From Nitriliruptoraceae bacterium (lineage in GTDB: Bacteria; Actinomycetota; Nitriliruptoria; Nitriliruptorales; Nitriliruptoraceae): a DNA stretch of 25,379 bases. The stretch is from positions 1-25,379 of the forward strand of contig SLDB01000251.1 in NCBI GenBank assembly GCA_007125475.1, in the 5' to 3' direction. The notes beneath the pieces are model-generated. The model worked only from the letters and a program-made list of their open reading frames with translations. It had not been told where the DNA came from and did no database searches. The translations under genes and the position numbers were made by a program. Positions 22,728 through 25,379 of this stretch are shown here, one piece after another (positions within the stretch are counted from its first letter, which is position 1; each line of letters starts with the position of its first letter).

Positions 22728-22741
22728 GTCCTGAACAGGAC
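22728..22741 (-). promoter_or_regulatory. Palindrome upstream of the cysteine-rich gene
   Basis: GTCCT-GAAC-AGGAC, perfect 5-bp arms, 14 bases before the ATG at 22714. It could be an operator or a leader hairpin controlling the ribosome site. A looser GTGTC/GACAC pair lies just upstream (about 22745-22766). Confidence 0.3.
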
Positions 22742-23013
22742 CCAGTGTCGCTTCACGGTGTGACACGCCGCGGATTGAGGGGAGCTGGCTCTCCGCTCGG
22801 TCACCATGAGGGCCGATGTGGTGCTGACGCCAACGGGGGAAAACCACTGGCCGGGCGCTCGCGCGAGGGCGTGACCGCCCGGCGCGGCGGCAGGCACGGG
22901 ACCGGTCCACCACGGGGTCGAGGCGAGGGAACCGGGGACCGGCAGGCTGGCCCGGTGGAGTGAACCGGGAGCGCCGGGTCGGTACGGATCGGTCGCTAGG
23001 GTCGTGCCGGCGA
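22742..23013. other. Divergent intergenic region before the permease, no gene seen
   Basis: About 270 bases between the cysteine-rich gene (minus) and the LctP-type gene (plus). No coding frame with family resemblance. A TAGGGT element at 22997-23002 is a weak -10 candidate for the permease. Nothing else is recognised. Confidence 0.35.
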
Positions 23014-23026
23014 GAGGAGTGGCGCG

Positions 23027-24556
23027 GTGGACTGGCCCCTGTGGGCCGTGGCGGTGGCGGCCTCGCCGGTCGTGCTGCTGGCGGTTCTGGTCCTTCGATC
23101 CCACCCCGTGACGTCGGTGGCGTGGCTCGCGTCGGGGACCGCCGGGGTGTTGGCGCTCACCGTCTTCGGGCTGGATCCCGGGGAGCTGGCCGTCGCGGTG
23201 GCGCGCGGCGTGTGGACGGGGACCTGGATCCTGCTGATCGTGCTCCCGGCACTGCTGCTATTCGAGGTGCTCGACCGGTCCGGAGCGCTCGAGCATCTGG
23301 CGGGTGCGGCTGACCAGCTCGCCCCCACGGAGGGCCGGCGCCTGCTGTTGCTCGCGTTCGTCCTGCCCTCGTTCCTGCAGGGTGCGGCCGGGTTCGGGGC
23401 GCCGATCGCGATGAGCGCCCCCTTGCTGGTGCGTCGCGGGATGGCGCCGGTCGCCGCGGTGGCGGCCTGCCTGATCGGCTACCAGTGGTCGGTGACGTTC
23501 GGCTCGATGGGGTCGAGCTACTTCATGGCCGAAGCCACCGCGCGGCTCGCCGAGCCGGCGGCACGGTCGTTCGCCCTGCGCGCCGGGGTGCTGCTCGCGG
23601 TGAGTGCGGTGCTCTCGGGGTTGCTGGTCCTCACCCGGGGACGCCGTTCGCCCGGTGACCGGTGGCGGGCCGTGGCCATCGGGGGGATCATGGGGGCCGT
23701 GCTGGTGGCGGTCGTGGCGACCCAACCGGCGCTCGGGTCGACGGCGGCGGGGCTGGCCGGCCTGGTCGCGTGCTGGGTGCTGCTGCCCGCATCGGGTACG
23801 AGCCGGCCACGCGGCGGCGATCTGGGCGCCGCGGCGTCCCCCTACGTGGTCCTCACCGTCGCGGCTGTCACCGGGTTCGCGGTCCCGCCCGTGCGTGCCG
23901 TGCTCGACCGGGTCCCGGAGGTGGCGCCGGTCCTGCCGGGGATCGACGCCGCGTTCGGGTACGCGACCGGGCCCTCGGTGGTCACCCCCGTCTTCCGGCC
24001 CCTGCTGCACCCGCTGCCATACCTGCTGCTGGCGTTGCTCGCGGCGGTCGTGGTCTACCGCCGCCGCGGGTGGTGGCCGATCGGGTGCGGTCGCGACGCG
24101 GTGGGGGCCTGGATCGGTCGTAGCCGCAAGGTCGTCGTCTCCATCGTCGGACTCACGGTCCTGGCGGCGGTGCTCACCGACACGGGGATGGTGGCGGCGA
24201 TGGCCGACGCCGCAGCGGCCGGGCTCGGGTCGGCGTTCATCGTCGTTTCGGCGCCGTTGGGGGCGCTGGGGACGGTGCTGACCGGCTCGACGACCACCTC
24301 GAACGCGCTGTTCTCGTCGTTGCAGGCCGAGGTAGCCCTGGCGCTCGGGCTCCTGCCGGCCGTGCTGCTGTCCGGGCAGACCGCCGGCGGCAACATCGGC
24401 AACGCGCTCTCGCCGGGGGTGTCGGCGGTGGGGACGGCCGCGGCCGGGGCGAGTGGCCGCGAGGGGGAGGTCCTGCGCCGCAACCTCGGTGCCGCCGCCG
24501 CCCTGCTGGTGGTCGTCCTGCTGGGACTCGTCGCCCAGGTATGGCTGCTGTCGTGA
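23027..24556 (+). CDS. LctP-family lactate/glycolate permease
   Basis: 509 residues of a polytopic inner-membrane protein with about 12-13 hydrophobic segments. The family signature SFLQGAAGFGAPIAMSAPLL lies at 115-134, and later conserved text includes TGSTTTSNALFSSLQ near 422-436 and QTAGGNIGNALSP near 450-462. LctP and GlcA proteins take up L-lactate, D-lactate and glycolate with protons; the substrate here cannot be separated. Length is slightly below the usual 530-560. The GTG start has AGGAG about 8 bases upstream. No lactate dehydrogenase (lutABC, lldD) is next to it, so it seems a stand-alone gene within the tRNA-bounded cassette. The stop codon lies in a hairpin. Confidence 0.92.
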   Translation: MDWPLWAVAVAASPVVLLAVLVLRSHPVTSVAWLASGTAGVLALTVFGLDPGELAVAVARGVWTGTWILLIVLPALLLFEVLDRSGALEHLAGAADQLAPTEGRRLLLLAFVLPSFLQGAAGFGAPIAMSAPLLVRRGMAPVAAVAACLIGYQWSVTFGSMGSSYFMAEATARLAEPAARSFALRAGVLLAVSAVLSGLLVLTRGRRSPGDRWRAVAIGGIMGAVLVAVVATQPALGSTAAGLAGLVACWVLLPASGTSRPRGGDLGAAASPYVVLTVAAVTGFAVPPVRAVLDRVPEVAPVLPGIDAAFGYATGPSVVTPVFRPLLHPLPYLLLALLAAVVVYRRRGWWPIGCGRDAVGAWIGRSRKVVVSIVGLTVLAAVLTDTGMVAAMADAAAAGLGSAFIVVSAPLGALGTVLTGSTTTSNALFSSLQAEVALALGLLPAVLLSGQTAGGNIGNALSPGVSAVGTAAAGASGREGEVLRRNLGAAAALLVVVLLGLVAQVWLLS

Positions 24557-24571
24557 CCGCCCACCGGTCAC
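24553..24571 (+). terminator. Hairpin spanning the permease stop codon
   Basis: GTGACCG-CCCAC-CGGTCAC, perfect 7-bp arms and 5-base loop, with the TGA (24554-24556) in the left arm. The arms are almost the same sequence as the hairpin at 12891-12916. Likely terminator. Confidence 0.6.
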
Positions 24572-24599
24572 CGTGTGCGCTGCGGTCCTGGGGGTGACG

Positions 24600-24629
24600 T
24601 TGCCGGTGACACGAGGAGACGCGTACGCT
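24600..24629 (+). promoter_or_regulatory. Promoter of tRNA-Ser(GGA)
   Basis: TTGCCG (24600-24605), 18 bases, TACGCT (24624-24629), then CCCGG. Identical hexamers and spacing to the other tRNA-Ser promoter. Transcription would begin about 5 bases before the mature tRNA. Confidence 0.75.
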
Positions 24630-24641
24630 CCCGGCTCGTCG

Positions 24642-24733
24642 GGAGGGTTCGCCTAGTCTGGCCTATGGCGCACGGCTGGAATCCGTGTTGAGTGGCAACA
24701 CTCTCGGGGGTTCGAATCCCCCACCCTCCGCCA
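24642..24733 (+). tRNA. tRNA-Ser (anticodon GGA), CCA encoded
   Basis: A class II tRNA of 89 bases plus encoded CCA (24731-24733). The acceptor stem GGAGGGT pairs with ACCCTCC (24723-24729), discriminator G. The anticodon arm CACGG-CTGGAAT-CCGTG gives anticodon GGA. A long variable arm (GAGTG/CACTC with GCAA loop) follows. The T arm is identical to that of tRNA-Ser(CGA). Confidence 0.95.
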
Positions 24734-24777
24734 ACCACGACGCCCGAGTTCGGTTCTGAAAGCAGCACCGCGGCGTT

Positions 24778-24809
24778 CGAGATCCCCGGCGCTCCGGTCG
24801 GGGATCTCG
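24778..24809. terminator. 13-bp stem-loop between tRNA-Ser(GGA) and the convergent gene
   Basis: Perfect 10-bp arms CGAGATCCCC/GGGGATCTCG, extended by three further pairs (one G-U), with a 6-base loop. It lies 45 bases past the tRNA and 142 bases past the stop of the convergent minus-strand gene. A good terminator candidate for the tRNA. Confidence 0.6.
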
Positions 24810-24846
24810 TCGTCGGGGACCACTCGGGGGCGATCGGCCACCGACT

Positions 24847-24873
24847 GGTCACGGCATCCGTGACCTCGAGGTC
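24847..24873. other. Overlapping palindromes before the convergent gene's end
   Basis: GGTCACGG-CAT-CCGTGACC (24847-24865) is an 8-bp hairpin with a 3-base loop, overlapped by the 12-base palindrome GACCTCGAGGTC (24862-24873). Either could terminate the minus-strand gene that stops at 24951; they cannot both form at once. Confidence 0.4.
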
Positions 24874-24950
24874 GAGGGCCATGGCGTGCACGTCTGCCGC
24901 GGGCGCGGGACGGTGGGAGCCTGGCCGCCCTCCTCCGCCTCGCCGCAGCC

Positions 24951-25379
24951 TCACCGTCCGGGACGTCGGTCGAGCTCCTTGGCGATGCAGTGCAGCGCCC
25001 CGAAGCGCTGCGTGAACGTGTGGAAGCCGGTGAGCCGGTGCACCACGAACCCCAGCTCCTCCCAGATCCGGCGATTGGCCGCGTCGGCGGCGGCCAGCTC
25101 CCGCCACGCCCCGTGGCCGTAGGTCGGCAGCCAGACGTGGTCGCCGGTGTCCTCATCGATCTGGACCAGGCAGTTGTTCGACGTGGCGAGGTACCACAGG
25201 CGCACGTCGCGCAGCTCACCGTCGATCTCGCGGCGGCCGTCGCCGTACGTGAGCGGCAGGGGGTTGCGCACCACCTCGAACCCGTCGGCGGTGAGCTGCG
25301 CCGCGATGTCGTCGAGGTGGTCCGCAACGTCCTCATCCACCACCGCGCGACCGAGGAGTTCGTCGGCTGCCGCGGTCGA
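24951..25379 (-). CDS. Pentein-fold guanidine-modifying enzyme, C-terminal part (cut by window edge)
   Basis: The frame runs unbroken to the end of the window, so only the last 142 residues are seen; the GTG at 25343 is unlikely to be the true start. Text such as LWYLATSNNCLVQ, VWLPTYGHGAWRELAAADAANR and ELGFVVHRLTGFHTFTQRFGALHCIAKEL matches the last repeats of the guanidine-modifying (pentein) superfamily, which includes agmatine deiminase, peptidyl-arginine deiminase-like proteins and dimethylargininase. The cysteine of ALHCI is at the usual place of the catalytic nucleophile. The usual glycine pair before it (GGxxHC) is FG here. Reaction and substrate cannot be named from this part. Convergent with tRNA-Ser(GGA). 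Confidence 0.7.
   Translation of the reverse strand, partial: STAAADELLGRAVVDEDVADHLDDIAAQLTADGFEVVRNPLPLTYGDGRREIDGELRDVRLWYLATSNNCLVQIDEDTGDHVWLPTYGHGAWRELAAADAANRRIWEELGFVVHRLTGFHTFTQRFGALHCIAKELDRRPGR

Overview
The window is a GC-rich bacterial chromosome segment. GTG starts are frequent, genes are densely packed on both strands, and the gene content (UvrD2-type helicase with a C-terminal HRDC domain, CsoR, a Fur-type regulator, GntR/UTRA) is typical of Actinomycetota. The long N-terminal extension on the UvrD-like helicase and the style of the small hypothetical proteins suggest Acidimicrobiia or a related deep branch. That placement rests on recalled family resemblance, not on a search.

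Layout. (1) 1-3.3 kb, minus strand: methionine aminopeptidase, a membrane-bound GGDEF diguanylate cyclase and a zinc alcohol dehydrogenase. (2) 3.3-6.5 kb, plus strand: a DEAD-box RNA helicase with an RGG-rich tail behind a structured, gene-free leader, then a YgaP-like membrane rhodanese and a GntR/UTRA regulator. (3) 6.6-12.9 kb: a minus-strand CLC transporter whose motifs match the fluoride/proton (CLC-F) class, with an added N-terminal zinc ribbon. Divergent from it run a UppP homologue lacking both N-terminal glutamates, release factor RF3, and a CPA2-type antiporter with a universal-stress-like C-terminal half. (4) 12.9-18.4 kb, minus strand: a hypothetical protein, a UvrD2-like helicase split into two reading frames by a 4-base GTGA overlap, an SF2 (XPB/RadD-like) helicase, and a Fur-family regulator. 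(5) 18.5-21.4 kb: a small hypothetical protein, a csoR-copZ pair with a candidate CsoR operator, an AraC-O6-alkylguanine methyltransferase fusion, tadA, and tRNA-Ser(CGA).

(6) 21.4-24.7 kb is a small accessory-looking cassette bounded by tRNA-Ser(CGA) and tRNA-Ser(GGA). It holds a VapBC toxin-antitoxin pair with a leaderless promoter/operator, a convergent cysteine-rich zinc protein, and an LctP-type lactate/glycolate permease. The two tRNA genes share their 3' ends and the same promoter (TTGCCG, 18 bp, TACGCT). (7) The window ends inside a minus-strand gene whose C-terminal part looks like a pentein-fold guanidine-modifying enzyme.

No complete novel multi-gene defence system is evident. The most unusual features are the split UvrD2 gene beside an SF2 helicase, the UppP homologue missing its conserved glutamates, the zinc-ribbon CLC-F protein, the tRNA-Ser-bounded VapBC cassette, and the recurrent use of stop codons inside terminator-like hairpins.
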